Positions 30,301 to 39,045 of a stretch of 40,616 nt of DNA are shown here, piece after piece. The DNA comes from Colwellia sp. (GTDB lineage: Bacteria; Pseudomonadota; Gammaproteobacteria; Enterobacterales; Alteromonadaceae): positions 1 through 40,616 of the forward strand of contig JADGDH010000012.1 of NCBI GenBank assembly GCA_016745015.1, written 5' to 3'. Both the position numbers and the translations under genes were made by a program. Position 1 is the first letter of the stretch. Every line of letters begins with the position of its first letter. The notes below the pieces were generated by a model, which saw only the letters and a list, made by a program, of their open reading frames with translations, was not told where the DNA came from and did not search any database.

Positions 30301-30421
30301 GCGTTAACAAAGAAGCACTGATTAATAATAATAATACTTCTAAATATAACTAATAAGAATCTTGATTAACAAGACCATAAAGCGAGCATTTCAAGCCTTT
30401 CTCTTTGAGAAAGGCTTTTTT
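30301..30421 (+). ncRNA. Candidate small RNA of about 120 nt
   Basis: Downstream of the promoter at 30266-30294 is an AT-rich stretch with no credible ORF, ending in a strong intrinsic terminator. In the terminator AAGCCTTTCTC (30393-30403) pairs with GAGAAAGGCTT (30407-30417) around TTT, followed by TTTTTATTT. The promoter-to-terminator distance suits a trans-acting, Hfq-type small RNA. It could instead be an attenuated leader of the thioesterase gene, which starts 119 bases later. I do not recognise it as a known RNA family. The rest of the gap (30004-30265) shows nothing definite. Confidence 0.4.
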
Positions 30422-30539
30422 ATTTGTTAAAATGAACATGTTAACTCTTTAAATAACATATATACCCATCCCAATTAAATATGGGTATAAACCTGCACCA
30501 TAACAATTTTCTTTAACAATAAACTCCAGAGAGCAAATA

Positions 30540-31016
30540 ATGAATAGTCCACAACGTGATATAACTTTACGATTTTTAGCTGAACCACAAGATGTCAATT
30601 TTGGTGGCAAAGTTCATGGTGGAGCGGTAATGAAATGGATAGATTTAGCCGCGTATGCCTGCGCAGCAGGTTGGAGTGGTCGTTATTGCGTTACCGCTTA
30701 TGCTGGTGGCATCCGTTTTGTCGCCCCTATTCATGTAGGTAGCTTGGTAGAAGTTGAAGCAAAGGTTATTTATACCGGAAAATCCTCAATGCATATTGCG
30801 TTAGAGGTAAATGCCTGTGATCCTAAATCATTAAACCGTCGCTTAACTACTCACTGCATTGTTATTATGGTAGCGGTAGATCAAAATGGTCAATCAGAAC
30901 GCATACCGCAGTGGGTTCCTGAAAGCGATGCTGATCTAAAGCAACACGCCAGTGCCGTAAAGCTAATGGATATGCGCAAACAAATTGGCGAAGAGATGCA
31001 AATTTTTGTTGAATAA
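30540..31016 (+). CDS. Acyl-CoA thioesterase, hotdog fold
   Basis: A 158-residue hotdog-fold thioesterase of the YciA/ACOT group that hydrolyses acyl-CoA to free acid and CoA. The family pattern is visible: NFGGKVHGGAVMKWIDLAAYACA (about 21-43), where the conserved Asp and His lie, then GIRFVAPIHVGSLVEVEAKVIYTGKSSM. A CAGAGAG ribosome binding site precedes the ATG. The next gene, an S1/P1 nuclease, starts 17 bases later on the same strand and is probably co-transcribed although functionally unrelated. Substrate chain length cannot be told. Confidence 0.88.
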   Translation: MNSPQRDITLRFLAEPQDVNFGGKVHGGAVMKWIDLAAYACAAGWSGRYCVTAYAGGIRFVAPIHVGSLVEVEAKVIYTGKSSMHIALEVNACDPKSLNRRLTTHCIVIMVAVDQNGQSERIPQWVPESDADLKQHASAVKLMDMRKQIGEEMQIFVE

Positions 31017-31033
31017 GAAGTAAAGGATTATTA

Positions 31034-31915
31034 ATGATGGCCAAATATACTATTTTTATCGTCGCTTTTTTAACTTTATCTATAAGTAAACCGAGCTTTG
31101 CTTTAGGTAAACTTGGTCATCAAGTTATTTGTCAATTGGCTTTTGAGCACTTAACAAAAACAAAACAAGATAAAGTTACCGCACTTCTTAATACCATCCC
31201 TAAGCAGCATCAACACTTAATTAATCGTTATAATTATAAAAAAGAAGATAAACCAATAACATTCGCTAATGCCTGCACTTGGGCAGATGCAATCAAACGC
31301 TTAGAAGAATTTAAGTCATACAATACTTGGCATTATATGAACGTTCCACGCACGCATGATAAGATCAACGCTAATGACTGCAACAAGAACTGTTTGCCTA
31401 AAGCCATTTTAACGCACCAAAAAATGCTGACTCAAACCCAAAGTAATCAAGACTGGCAACAAGCACAAACTTTACTTTTTTTAGGTCACTGGGTGGGTGA
31501 TATCCATCAGCCCTTACACATCAGTTTTTCCGATGATTTAGGGGGTAATAAAGTAAAGTTTTCCCATTTAGAGACTAAATGTAGCAACTTACATCAGTAT
31601 TGGGATAAATGTATTTTGTATAAAGGGAAGAAAAGTAAAAGAAGATGGTTAGATTTACTAAACGCAAAATGGAATCAATACTCTCAGCCTAGCTGGCAAA
31701 CAGAGCAAGTTTGGCAGTGGGCTGATGAATCATTTCAATTAGTTAAAGAACCTAACTTTAACTATTGCCAATTGAATAGCCAAGGCAACTGCCAAAAACC
31801 TAACGGTAAAATAAAATTGCCACCAGATTATTTATTACAGTATCAACCAGTGATGGAACAAAGACTGCTGATGGCAGCGAAACGTTTAACAAAAATACTA
31901 GAGGCTTCTTTATAG
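31034..31915 (+). CDS. S1/P1-type secreted nuclease
   Basis: A 293-residue zinc-dependent nuclease with a signal peptide (cleavage near KPSFA/LGKLGHQ). The S1/P1 family starts at a Trp or similar residue after cleavage and uses many His/Asp residues as trinuclear zinc ligands. Here those are seen in LGHQVICQLA, CTWADAIK, TWHYMNVP, FLGHWVGDIHQPLHISFSDDLGGN and NLHQYWDK. Four or more cysteines in the CNKNC and SQGNC regions may form disulfides. The mature N-terminal residue is Leu rather than the usual Trp, if cleavage is as predicted, which could affect the zinc site. A TAAAGGA site precedes tandem ATG codons at 31034 and 31037. It would degrade single-stranded nucleic acid outside the cytoplasm, for example for phosphate or nucleoside supply. 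Confidence 0.88.
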   Translation: MMAKYTIFIVAFLTLSISKPSFALGKLGHQVICQLAFEHLTKTKQDKVTALLNTIPKQHQHLINRYNYKKEDKPITFANACTWADAIKRLEEFKSYNTWHYMNVPRTHDKINANDCNKNCLPKAILTHQKMLTQTQSNQDWQQAQTLLFLGHWVGDIHQPLHISFSDDLGGNKVKFSHLETKCSNLHQYWDKCILYKGKKSKRRWLDLLNAKWNQYSQPSWQTEQVWQWADESFQLVKEPNFNYCQLNSQGNCQKPNGKIKLPPDYLLQYQPVMEQRLLMAAKRLTKILEASL

Positions 31916-32123
31916 TGTAAACTTGGACGACTGCTTTGAAAAAACATATTCACACAAAGCAAAAATATCTTTGTCATCTCGATTACCCTACTATGGTATT
32001 GTCAATCACTAATATATTATTTTCAAATGACTGCATGTCTTATATTTTCGAGTCGCAGCATACGCGAAAATAAAGTACACATTTAATACTTTAATTGCAA
32101 AAAACGAAATATAAGGATTAAGA

Positions 32124-33206
32124 ATGAATACCAAAATATGGCTGATGTTAGTAGTGTTTTTTATTGGAATAACTAACTTAAATGCCCAAGATTTACCTAA
32201 GGCAAATGCAGAAACTGAGTCATTAGGCTTACCTGGCGATAGTTTAGACCTATATGCGGTACTTGACTTATTTCAAAAATCTAAAACTATTGAAGAATTT
32301 GAAGCTTCTCTAAATGACGAAAAAACAGGGATTAACAATCTAGATTTAAATTTAGATGACAGTGTTGATTTCATTAAGGTAGTAACACAAAAAGAAGGTG
32401 AAGATTTTTCCTTTGTACTTCAGGTTGACATTCTTAAAGATGAAACTCAAGACGTTGGCGTTATTTTAGTTACCAAGAACAAGGATAAAAAAGTAGCCAT
32501 CCAAATGGTTGGTGATGAAAGTTTATATGGAAAAAACTATGTTATAGAACCAAAACCTGCAGCCCCAGCTATTACGGCTAACCCTGCATATACTGGTACT
32601 GCGGTGGTTACAAGTCAACCTGCTACTGTTGTGGTTCTTGAATCAGAACCAATTGTGCAGTATGTATACTCTCCTGTTTACGTACCTTATTACCCACCTT
32701 ATTATTACGGTTATTATCCTGTTTACTATAGACCATACCCAGTAATTTCAATTAACCTATATTTCGGTCGAAATCGTCATCATCATAATCACTACCGTGG
32801 TGGTCATCGAGGAGGAAACACTGTAATAATAAATAATAACAACAATACCTATAATAACTACAGTAAAACAAGAAACACTTCTAATACCGTAAACAGAAAT
32901 AAAAATAAAGGAAGCTATACACGTAATAACACTTCAAAGCCTTCGCCCTCTAGTGCAATGAAAAATAATAAAGTTAGTAATAGAGATTCGATATCTAATT
33001 CTAATAGAAAAGCCACCACAGGTAATATGAAGCAAAACACTCCATCACGCCCAACAAATAGATCTAATGTCAAACCTATTGCTCCAACAGGAAATCCAAA
33101 TATTAGACCTTCGACACCTATAAATAAACCCAATGTTAGACCTTCGCCCCAACAACAAAACAGGCCTAAACAAAACAGACCGAAACAAAACCATAGAGGA
33201 AACTAA
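32124..33206 (+). CDS. Secreted protein with Tyr-, His- and Asn-rich C-terminal half
   Basis: A 360-residue protein of unknown function. It has a signal peptide ending in LNAQD, then a compact domain (about 25-145: LGLPGDSLDLYAVLDLFQKSKTIEEFE, INNLDLNLDDSVDFIKV, QVGDESLYGKNYVIEP-like features). A Tyr/Pro stretch (about 178-210) and a His/Gly-rich segment follow, then about 140 residues rich in Asn, Ser, Lys and Pro with a very basic end. The first domain and the signal ending in NAQ look like a family common in Bacteroidota, so transfer from that phylum is plausible. No enzyme motif is seen. It is AT-rich and is preceded by AAGGATTAAG. Confidence 0.7.
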   Translation: MNTKIWLMLVVFFIGITNLNAQDLPKANAETESLGLPGDSLDLYAVLDLFQKSKTIEEFEASLNDEKTGINNLDLNLDDSVDFIKVVTQKEGEDFSFVLQVDILKDETQDVGVILVTKNKDKKVAIQMVGDESLYGKNYVIEPKPAAPAITANPAYTGTAVVTSQPATVVVLESEPIVQYVYSPVYVPYYPPYYYGYYPVYYRPYPVISINLYFGRNRHHHNHYRGGHRGGNTVIINNNNNTYNNYSKTRNTSNTVNRNKNKGSYTRNNTSKPSPSSAMKNNKVSNRDSISNSNRKATTGNMKQNTPSRPTNRSNVKPIAPTGNPNIRPSTPINKPNVRPSPQQQNRPKQNRPKQNHRGN

Positions 33207-33323
33207 GAACAGGATAAGTATTGAGTTAATTCGGGCTTACAGGAAGTAAAAAATTCTTGGTGGTCATATTGTATTGATCAAGCCCGTTACTTCAACTCTA
33301 TCATTAAAAACTAATAAGCAACC

Positions 33324-34586
33324 TCACTTGGTATTATTCTTTGCTTCAATCCATTGCGACATGTACTTAGTGCTTTTATGGTGGTGATGATTGAGCATAC
33401 TGCCAATGAAATTATTTTGTCTGTGCTGTGTTAAATTATTCAATAGTTTCGTTAAACAATTTGAGAAATTTAAAAAACGTTTATTTTGTTCAAATAACAA
33501 CTGAGCATTTTTTTTTCCTAACTCACTAGTATGTTGCCAAGCCTCAGAACTTTGATACAAATTTACCGCAGCATTAGCAATACTTACTGCATCATTAGCG
33601 ATTTCCCCCGCCCAAGGCAGCTGAGTTTGCATACCTTCAACACCAATGTTCGTGGTTACTGACGGAGTAGCACAAAGCATCGCTTCTGCGAGTTTACCTT
33701 TCATGCCAGCACCAAAACGCAACGGCGCTAAACAAACGCGCGCTGACTGCATAGCCTTTGCTGCATCATCAACCCAACCTTTCACGATAAAACCCGTTTT
33801 TTCATCATGTAATTCTGTTGCTTTCGGTGGTGGGTAAGCACCACAAATATGTATTTCAGCTTTAGGGAGTTGCTTGCGAATAAGCGGCCAAATTTGTTGC
33901 TTCAACCATAGCACTGAATCCCAGTTTGGCGGATGACGAAAATTACCAATAGAAATAAAACCCTGCCGCTGCCCATAACTAGGGTTAATTTGTTCAAGTT
34001 GCTCTTGATTATAAACAAAAGGTAAATAGTGTAATAAACTGGCATCCACTTTAAATAAACCTGTTAATAATTCAATTTCTTTAGGTGAGATCATTAACGT
34101 AAGATCACAGCGAAAAATAGCCGCAACTTCACGTTGAGCCAATTCAGAGCTAAGTAGTTCAGAGCTAAGTAGCTCAGTACTAAGAATATTGGCTTCAATC
34201 ATTTCTTTATTTTTTTTATAAGCAGCATGTCTCGCATGGCGTAAACAAAATAAATCTTCAGTATCTAAAATTTTTAATGCTTGAGGGCATTGTTCGCTGA
34301 CTCGCCATCCAAACTGCTCTTCCATCATAAAGCGGTCAAACATCACCACATCAGGTTGCAAGCTACAAATAAAGACATCAAAACTAGTACAGTTCAGCTT
34401 TATATCAACACTACTAACATCAAGCTTATTCAAGTCAGCCATATGCTCGGTACGTTGTGCTGTACAAGCAAAAGTGATGCTATAATTTTCACTTTGAAAA
34501 TATTGTATTAGTTGTAACATGCGGCTACCAGCCGCTGAAGAATTAGGCTCTGGCCACACCCAACCTATTATAAGAAGTTTTTTCAT
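33324..34586 (-). CDS. Glycosyltransferase, GT-B fold (family 4-like)
   Basis: A 420-residue glycosyltransferase. The N-terminal domain opens KKLLIIGWVWPEPNSSAAGSRMLQLI; the C-terminal nucleotide-sugar domain has FISIGNFRHPPNWDSVLWLKQQIWPLI, the EIHICGAYPP strand and PLRFGAGMKGKLAEAMLCATPSVTTNIGVEGM, a typical donor-binding helix with Glu. The start at 34586 (MKKLL) is chosen over 34604 since the added MDITRT does not fit the fold. An in-frame repeat TELLSSELLSSEL near residues 143-155 comes from 15-base tandem units. The acceptor is unknown; it stands alone rather than in a polysaccharide cluster. Confidence 0.85.
   Translation of the reverse strand: MKKLLIIGWVWPEPNSSAAGSRMLQLIQYFQSENYSITFACTAQRTEHMADLNKLDVSSVDIKLNCTSFDVFICSLQPDVVMFDRFMMEEQFGWRVSEQCPQALKILDTEDLFCLRHARHAAYKKNKEMIEANILSTELLSSELLSSELAQREVAAIFRCDLTLMISPKEIELLTGLFKVDASLLHYLPFVYNQEQLEQINPSYGQRQGFISIGNFRHPPNWDSVLWLKQQIWPLIRKQLPKAEIHICGAYPPPKATELHDEKTGFIVKGWVDDAAKAMQSARVCLAPLRFGAGMKGKLAEAMLCATPSVTTNIGVEGMQTQLPWAGEIANDAVSIANAAVNLYQSSEAWQHTSELGKKNAQLLFEQNKRFLNFSNCLTKLLNNLTQHRQNNFIGSMLNHHHHKSTKYMSQWIEAKNNTK
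34143..34187. repeat. Three tandem 15-base units inside the glycosyltransferase
   Basis: TTCAGAGCTAAGTAG occurs twice in a row and a third, diverged unit follows. Since 15 is a multiple of three, length changes keep the reading frame and alter a Ser/Leu/Glu helix. Confidence 0.85.
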
Positions 34587-34727
34587 CGTTCGCGTAATAT
34601 CCATCTTGTTGCTATATACCCAAATGATTTAAAAAAGCATGACTATTAAACAACTAATTTGTCTTACCTAAAGACGTTTCTAATTCCAGCTGAATCCTGC
34701 ACCTTCAAGTAGGATGGCTATAAATAT

Positions 34728-34761
34728 AAAAGCCACCAACAAATTACTGTAGGTGGCTTTT
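34728..34761 (-). terminator. fkpA intrinsic terminator
   Basis: AAAAGCCACC (34728-34737) pairs with GGTGGCTTTT (34752-34761) around 14 bases, with T-rich flanks on both sides. It lies 17 bases after the fkpA stop codon. Confidence 0.75.
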
Positions 34762-34777
34762 TAAAACGCTTAACTGT

Positions 34778-35548
34778 TTACTTTTCTACAGGAGTTTGAC
34801 CTACCTGTGGTGCTGGCTCACTTTTTTGAATTTCTAACAATTCAATTTCAAACTCTAATACTGAATTACCAGGAATACGTGGTGGATTACCATTCGGGCC
34901 ATAAGCTAAATCAGAAGGGATAGTAAATTTAAATTTAGAACCAACTGACATTAACTGTACGCCTTCAGTCCAACCTTTAATAACACGATTTAGTGGAAAT
35001 ACTGCTGGCTCATTACGATCGTATGAACTGTCAAAAGTATCGCCATTCAAGAAAGTACCTTTATAGTGTACTTTTACTGTATCAGTTGCTGCTGGCTTTT
35101 CACCTTCGCTTGGCGTAAGAACGACATATTGAATACCAGATTCAGTAATAATAACGCCTTCTTTCTTCGCGTTATCTTCTAAGAATTTTTGTCCTTCCGC
35201 TAAACTTGCTTCTGATTCTTGAACAGCCATTTCTTGCTGTTTAGTTTTCATCGTGGTCTCTAAGCTCGCCATTAATGCTTGAATTTCTTCTTTTTCAATA
35301 GCTGATTTGTCATTAATGCTATCAACAAAACCTTGCACAATTAATTCTTTGTCTAAAGTCAAACCTAGTTTGTTATGCTCTTCTAAATTACGTTGCATAT
35401 ACATACCGATTGACGCGCCTAATCCGTAAGCTTGTTTTTGTATTTCCGTATCTAATACTGGTGCTTTCGCTTCTTCTTTAGGGGCTTCTTGACAACCAGC
35501 AACCGCTAATAAAGCAACAGCAACTAAAGTAGGTTTAAAAAATTTCAT
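34778..35548 (-). CDS. fkpA: FKBP-type peptidyl-prolyl isomerase FkpA, lipoprotein
   Basis: A 256-residue periplasmic folding helper. A lipobox LAVAGC at residues 14-19 predicts a lipid-anchored form, unlike the soluble E. coli FkpA. The N-terminal FKBP dimerisation domain spans about 25-130 (QKQAYGLGASIGMYM, QGFVDSI, EGQKFLEDNAKKEGV). The C-terminal FKBP domain (about 140-245) has VHYKGTFLNGDTFDSSYDRNEPAVFPLNRVIKGWTEGVQLM and PSDLAYGPNGNPPRIPGNSVLEFEIELLEI with the active-site aromatic and acidic residues. It is divergent from a WD40 lipoprotein-slyX pair, and the fkpA/slyX neighbourhood is as in E. coli. Confidence 0.93.
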   Translation of the reverse strand: MKFFKPTLVAVALLAVAGCQEAPKEEAKAPVLDTEIQKQAYGLGASIGMYMQRNLEEHNKLGLTLDKELIVQGFVDSINDKSAIEKEEIQALMASLETTMKTKQQEMAVQESEASLAEGQKFLEDNAKKEGVIITESGIQYVVLTPSEGEKPAATDTVKVHYKGTFLNGDTFDSSYDRNEPAVFPLNRVIKGWTEGVQLMSVGSKFKFTIPSDLAYGPNGNPPRIPGNSVLEFEIELLEIQKSEPAPQVGQTPVEK

Positions 35549-35698
35549 CTATTTCTCCGTAAAAAAATTACAATTGGAGAATTCCCCAATCCATCTATAA
35601 TTTAGTTCTATCTTCAACAATAAAATCAAAGATAAAGTTAAACAATTTAAAAAAACGCCTTATACTAACTATAAATACTCAAATAAAAAAGTATTAAT

Positions 35699-36730
35699 AT
35701 GTTACTTAACTTTTCAGATAATAAAAAAGCCATTCTAACTTCATTAAAGCTACCTGTAGTAGCCTTGCTGTCATTCCTATTTTTACAAGCTTGCACTCCT
35801 TCAGCAGGAAAACCTTTGCAGCGTTATCAACACGCTATAGAAGGTAGTTATGCAGGAGATATTTCTAATGACGGGAAATGGAGCGTAATATCTTCAATTC
35901 ATCATGGCATTAGTGTTTGGGATTTAGAAAAAAATGCACTCACATATCAATGGGCACAACAACAAAATAGTAGCGACAACTTAGTATTAGCCATTAAGAT
36001 TAGTAATAACAACAGCCACGTTCTAACAGCAAGCCGAGAAAATTTTGCTCTTTGGAATATGAACACAGGTAAGTCTGAAGGTTACTGGAAAGTACGAGAA
36101 TCAAACATTCGCGATATTGCTATTAGCAACCATGGTGATTACTTACTTATCGGCAAAGGCAATGGCACTGTAGTGCATGTGGCGGTAGATACAGGTAGAC
36201 GTTTAGAATTTTTAGGGCATAAAGAAAAAATAAACACCGTAGACATGCTACCTAATGGCAGAGTGGCTATATCGGGCGGAAATGATTTTATTGCCTATGT
36301 TTGGGATACAGCCTCTGGGCAAGTTATATATCAATTTAACCATACCACTAGAGTATCTAAAGTATCACTAGACCCACAAGGTCGTTATGCTTTTTCTGCA
36401 GACAGTATGAAGTCTGCTTATATATGGAACATAAAAACAGGTAAATTAATATCGCAATTACAAGGTACTAAACGCCATGAAGTGTTTAGCTCTGTACAAT
36501 TTTCTCCTGATGGAAAAACCTTAGTAACAGGAGCAGCAAGCAGTAAAGTGAGTGTGTGGGATATAGCAACAGGAAAACGCACAGCCAGCTGGCATGTTAC
36601 CCCCAAAGAAGTAAAAAGACCGACGGGAGCAGTTGTTTATAGCCTAGCATTTAGCGATAATAACACTTTACTAACTGAAAGCTCATCAGGCTACGCAGAG
36701 CTTTGGCAACTTCCTAATAAAGCAAACTAA
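35699..36730 (+). CDS. WD40-repeat lipoprotein
   Basis: A 343-residue protein with a signal sequence and lipobox (FLFLQAC at about 26-32) followed by WD40-like repeats across residues 45-340. Blade endings are visible: ISVWDLEKN, FALWNMNTGK, AYVWDTASGQ, AYIWNIKTGK, KVSVWDIATGK and AELWQL, enough for a seven-bladed propeller. It probably acts as a protein-interaction scaffold at the outer or inner membrane. Its stop codon directly abuts the slyX start, so the two form one transcript. In E. coli no WD40 gene stands between fkpA and slyX. The role is unknown. Confidence 0.85.
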   Translation: MLLNFSDNKKAILTSLKLPVVALLSFLFLQACTPSAGKPLQRYQHAIEGSYAGDISNDGKWSVISSIHHGISVWDLEKNALTYQWAQQQNSSDNLVLAIKISNNNSHVLTASRENFALWNMNTGKSEGYWKVRESNIRDIAISNHGDYLLIGKGNGTVVHVAVDTGRRLEFLGHKEKINTVDMLPNGRVAISGGNDFIAYVWDTASGQVIYQFNHTTRVSKVSLDPQGRYAFSADSMKSAYIWNIKTGKLISQLQGTKRHEVFSSVQFSPDGKTLVTGAASSKVSVWDIATGKRTASWHVTPKEVKRPTGAVVYSLAFSDNNTLLTESSSGYAELWQLPNKAN

Positions 36731-36976
36731 ATGACCTCAACCATGCAAAAAGAAGAAACTAATATCCAAGTACTTGAAGAACGTATCAATATACTTGAGT
36801 CTCGCAATCTGTTTCAAGATGATGTTATTGAACAACTCAGCGAAGAGTTAGCCGTGCATCAAGCACAGATTTCTGATCTGAAAGAGCAAATACAATTAGT
36901 CGCGAACCGTTTAAAAGATGCAGGAAGTTTGTCTTCAGAAAAAGAGAGCGTTGAACCTCCACCACCACATTACTAG
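36731..36976 (+). CDS. slyX: SlyX protein
   Basis: An 81-residue coiled-coil protein. The pattern LEERINILESRNLFQDDVIEQLSEELAVHQAQISDLKEQIQLVANRLKDA and the conserved C-terminal PPPPHY match E. coli SlyX (ending PPPHY). Its function is unknown in any organism that I recall. It begins at the base after the WD40 gene's TAA. An in-frame ATG four codons later is an alternative start. Confidence 0.9.
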   Translation: MTSTMQKEETNIQVLEERINILESRNLFQDDVIEQLSEELAVHQAQISDLKEQIQLVANRLKDAGSLSSEKESVEPPPPHY

Positions 36977-37017
36977 GTATATTAGTACACCTCTATCCTG
37001 TGGTTGCCTAATGCTGT

Positions 37018-38133
37018 TTAATTCTGCTCTTTTATCATCCACAACCCAAATAGAACATTGTTGAATTGGTAGGTTCCCTCGCCCAACTTTTGTATTTCAT
37101 CCGATTTCATTAAAGATAATATTGCCTGATTAAGCCTTTGTTTAGTAACATTGTGTTTATCAAGGTTTTCTTGCGCATACACTTTACCTTCTACTGCGCT
37201 AGCAATTGCTCTAAGCCCTTTCTTTTGTTGTCCCCTGAACATGAGGAACTTTTCTGTAAAGTCAGTTTTATGCTCGTTTACCATTCGATTTATTGCATCA
37301 ACGGCATCGTCCATAGACGGGTTGAATACTTCGTTTGCATAAAAATCAAAACAGGTTTGTAGTATTAACCTGGTTTGACCTCGCAGGGTTTCATACAGCC
37401 AAGTGAAAGCATAGTCACCAAACTTACCATCAAGTTTTTCTTCGCAATATGCTTGCAGTAATGCAGGGGCAATGCCCTCTACTGAAATAGGCGTTGTCAT
37501 TCCATACCAAGGTTGCTTTGGCGCACTAAGTAGCGACTTAAGCATGCTCTTCTTAGAGCCTGAGAAGATGAAACTAACGTTTGGATTCGACTGCGAAATA
37601 GCCCGAAGCATAGCGTCTATTTTAACGTGTTTAATCTCCGCCACTTGCTGGAACTCATCAAAGGCAATAACTGCATGAGTGCATTGACTGAACTGGCAGT
37701 ACTGGTCGATTAAATCAAATGCAGAAGCGAGCAACTGCTTAAAATCCTGCGTTTGAAAGCTAGGCTTCATGGCAAAAGACTCACCCGATTTGGTTGGCGA
37801 GAACGATACACCATTAATACTCGTGAAAAGCTTCATTAACTTGCCAGACTGCTTGCGCAAAGTAGTCGGTGTGGCCTCTTCAACCGCTTTATACAGCAGC
37901 GCAGCAAAGTCCATCTCATCAACTGCTGAATATATATCAAGGTAAATGGGTAAAATTGTACTAGGCATATCGGCGAATACTTTTTGAATTAAGCTAGTTT
38001 TGCCGTACCTTCGGTCACCATAAATGATAACGTTGGCTTTGCCTTCGATTAAAGTGGATAGCCTATTTATTTCGTCTGCCCGGCCACAAAAGTCATCAGG
38101 TGAAACTATTTTATCTATTCTGAAGGGATTCAT
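37018..38133 (-). CDS. AAA-type ATPase with C-terminal winged helix
   Basis: A protein of about 371 residues of the STAND/AAA ATP-binding group. It has NPFRIDKIVSPDDFCGRADEINRL at the N-terminus, Walker A YGDRRYGKTSL, Walker B VIAFDEFQQVAE, a sensor segment FIFSGSKKSML, and a C-terminal region (about 310-371) with winged-helix character (VTKQRLNQAILSLMKSDEIQKLGEGTYQFNNVLFGLWM). I choose ATG 38133 because family members start at MNPF; ATG 38175 would add 14 residues. The choice places inverted repeats in the promoter. It stands where slyD is in E. coli, so it is an insertion. Its partner or target is unknown. Confidence 0.8.
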   Translation of the reverse strand: MNPFRIDKIVSPDDFCGRADEINRLSTLIEGKANVIIYGDRRYGKTSLIQKVFADMPSTILPIYLDIYSAVDEMDFAALLYKAVEEATPTTLRKQSGKLMKLFTSINGVSFSPTKSGESFAMKPSFQTQDFKQLLASAFDLIDQYCQFSQCTHAVIAFDEFQQVAEIKHVKIDAMLRAISQSNPNVSFIFSGSKKSMLKSLLSAPKQPWYGMTTPISVEGIAPALLQAYCEEKLDGKFGDYAFTWLYETLRGQTRLILQTCFDFYANEVFNPSMDDAVDAINRMVNEHKTDFTEKFLMFRGQQKKGLRAIASAVEGKVYAQENLDKHNVTKQRLNQAILSLMKSDEIQKLGEGTYQFNNVLFGLWMIKEQN

Positions 38134-38149
38134 ATTGAGTACAGTTTTT

Positions 38150-38219
38150 CGTTTACCATTGGTAAATGGTATCATGGTATGTATTTAAATGCACCTAAAG
38201 TAAACGATATAATTTACTT
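38150..38219. promoter_or_regulatory. Two related inverted repeats upstream of the ATPase gene
   Basis: TTTACC-ATT-GGTAAA at about 38151-38165 and AGTAAA-N-TTTACT at about 38197-38218 share the GTAAA half-site in inverted arrangement. They could be operator sites for a repressor, perhaps for autoregulation by the winged-helix ATPase. The first lies inside the gene if the upstream ATG is the real start. Confidence 0.35.
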
Positions 38220-38415
38220 CGATAATTGCGCGAGTGACAATACTTTTAATTTGTCGGATTATTTTACACAATTCAAAAAACATCCTCGACACTCAAAGTT
38301 AACCAGTTGAAATTATTGCATATATGTAAAATGGCGCAGTCTATGCTTTCATATAGTAAAATTACTGTTCTACACGCGAATACAAGTTTGTGGAAAAATA
38401 TCAAAAGGATAAATA

Positions 38416-38988
38416 ATGAAATCTATTACAGCTTTAGCTTTATCTGCTCTACTCTTTTTAAGTTCAAACGCGAGCGCGGGATTAATTGGTGTTAACTATT
38501 TAGAAATAACCAATGAATCAAATACATGGTTACAAGTTGCTGAGGTAGTAGCAACTAACATGTCAAATAATGATATTGCACTATCTAGCGAAGGAGCCAT
38601 AGCAACAGCACCAACTCCTTACAGTCTTATATCTGGCCCTGAAAATGCAATTGATGGCATAACTTTTGGTGTTTACAGCCAAGGCCAAATTTTTCATTCT
38701 GGGAACCAACATTCTCGCGACACGTTAACAATCACTTTTGCATCAATACAAGAGCTAAATTCTATACAAGTTTTTGGCCGTACTGATTGTTGTCAAACCC
38801 GTGATTTATTTCGCATAACCTTTTTTGGTGAACAGCAAAATGAGCTTTACTCGACGATAATTGACTCTAGAGTAAATGGCGTAGATCCTATTGTTACACT
38901 ACCAAACACTAAAGTTCCTGAACCTTCAACACTTGTTATTTTCGCATTAGGTATTTTAGGTTTAGCTTCTCGTAAGTTTCAAAAATAA
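38416..38988 (+). CDS. PEP-CTERM protein with discoidin-like domain
   Basis: A 190-residue exported protein. The signal peptide ends near SNASA/GL (about 22), and the body (about 25-160) has NESNTWLQVAEVVA, ENAIDGITFGVY and HSRDTLTITFASIQELNSIQVFGRTDCCQTRDLFRITFF, a pattern like F5/8 type C (discoidin) carbohydrate-binding domains. The C-terminus, VPEPSTLVIFALGILGLASR plus a basic end, is a PEP-CTERM tail, cut and sorted by an exosortase in organisms that have one. The exosortase gene is not in this window. AAAGGAT precedes the start. It lies between the ATPase and yheV, away from any exopolysaccharide cluster. Confidence 0.85.
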   Translation: MKSITALALSALLFLSSNASAGLIGVNYLEITNESNTWLQVAEVVATNMSNNDIALSSEGAIATAPTPYSLISGPENAIDGITFGVYSQGQIFHSGNQHSRDTLTITFASIQELNSIQVFGRTDCCQTRDLFRITFFGEQQNELYSTIIDSRVNGVDPIVTLPNTKVPEPSTLVIFALGILGLASRKFQK

Positions 38989-39017
38989 ACCCGTTATTTG
39001 TGGCTCCATTTTTAAAA

Positions 39018-39045
39018 AACACCACTCAATTGAGTGGTGTTTTTT
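39018..39045 (+). terminator. Terminator after PEP-CTERM gene
   Basis: A perfect 24-base palindrome (arms AACACCACTCAA and its complement, 39018-39041) is followed by TTTTTATTT. It lies 30 bases after the stop codon of the PEP-CTERM gene. Confidence 0.85.
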
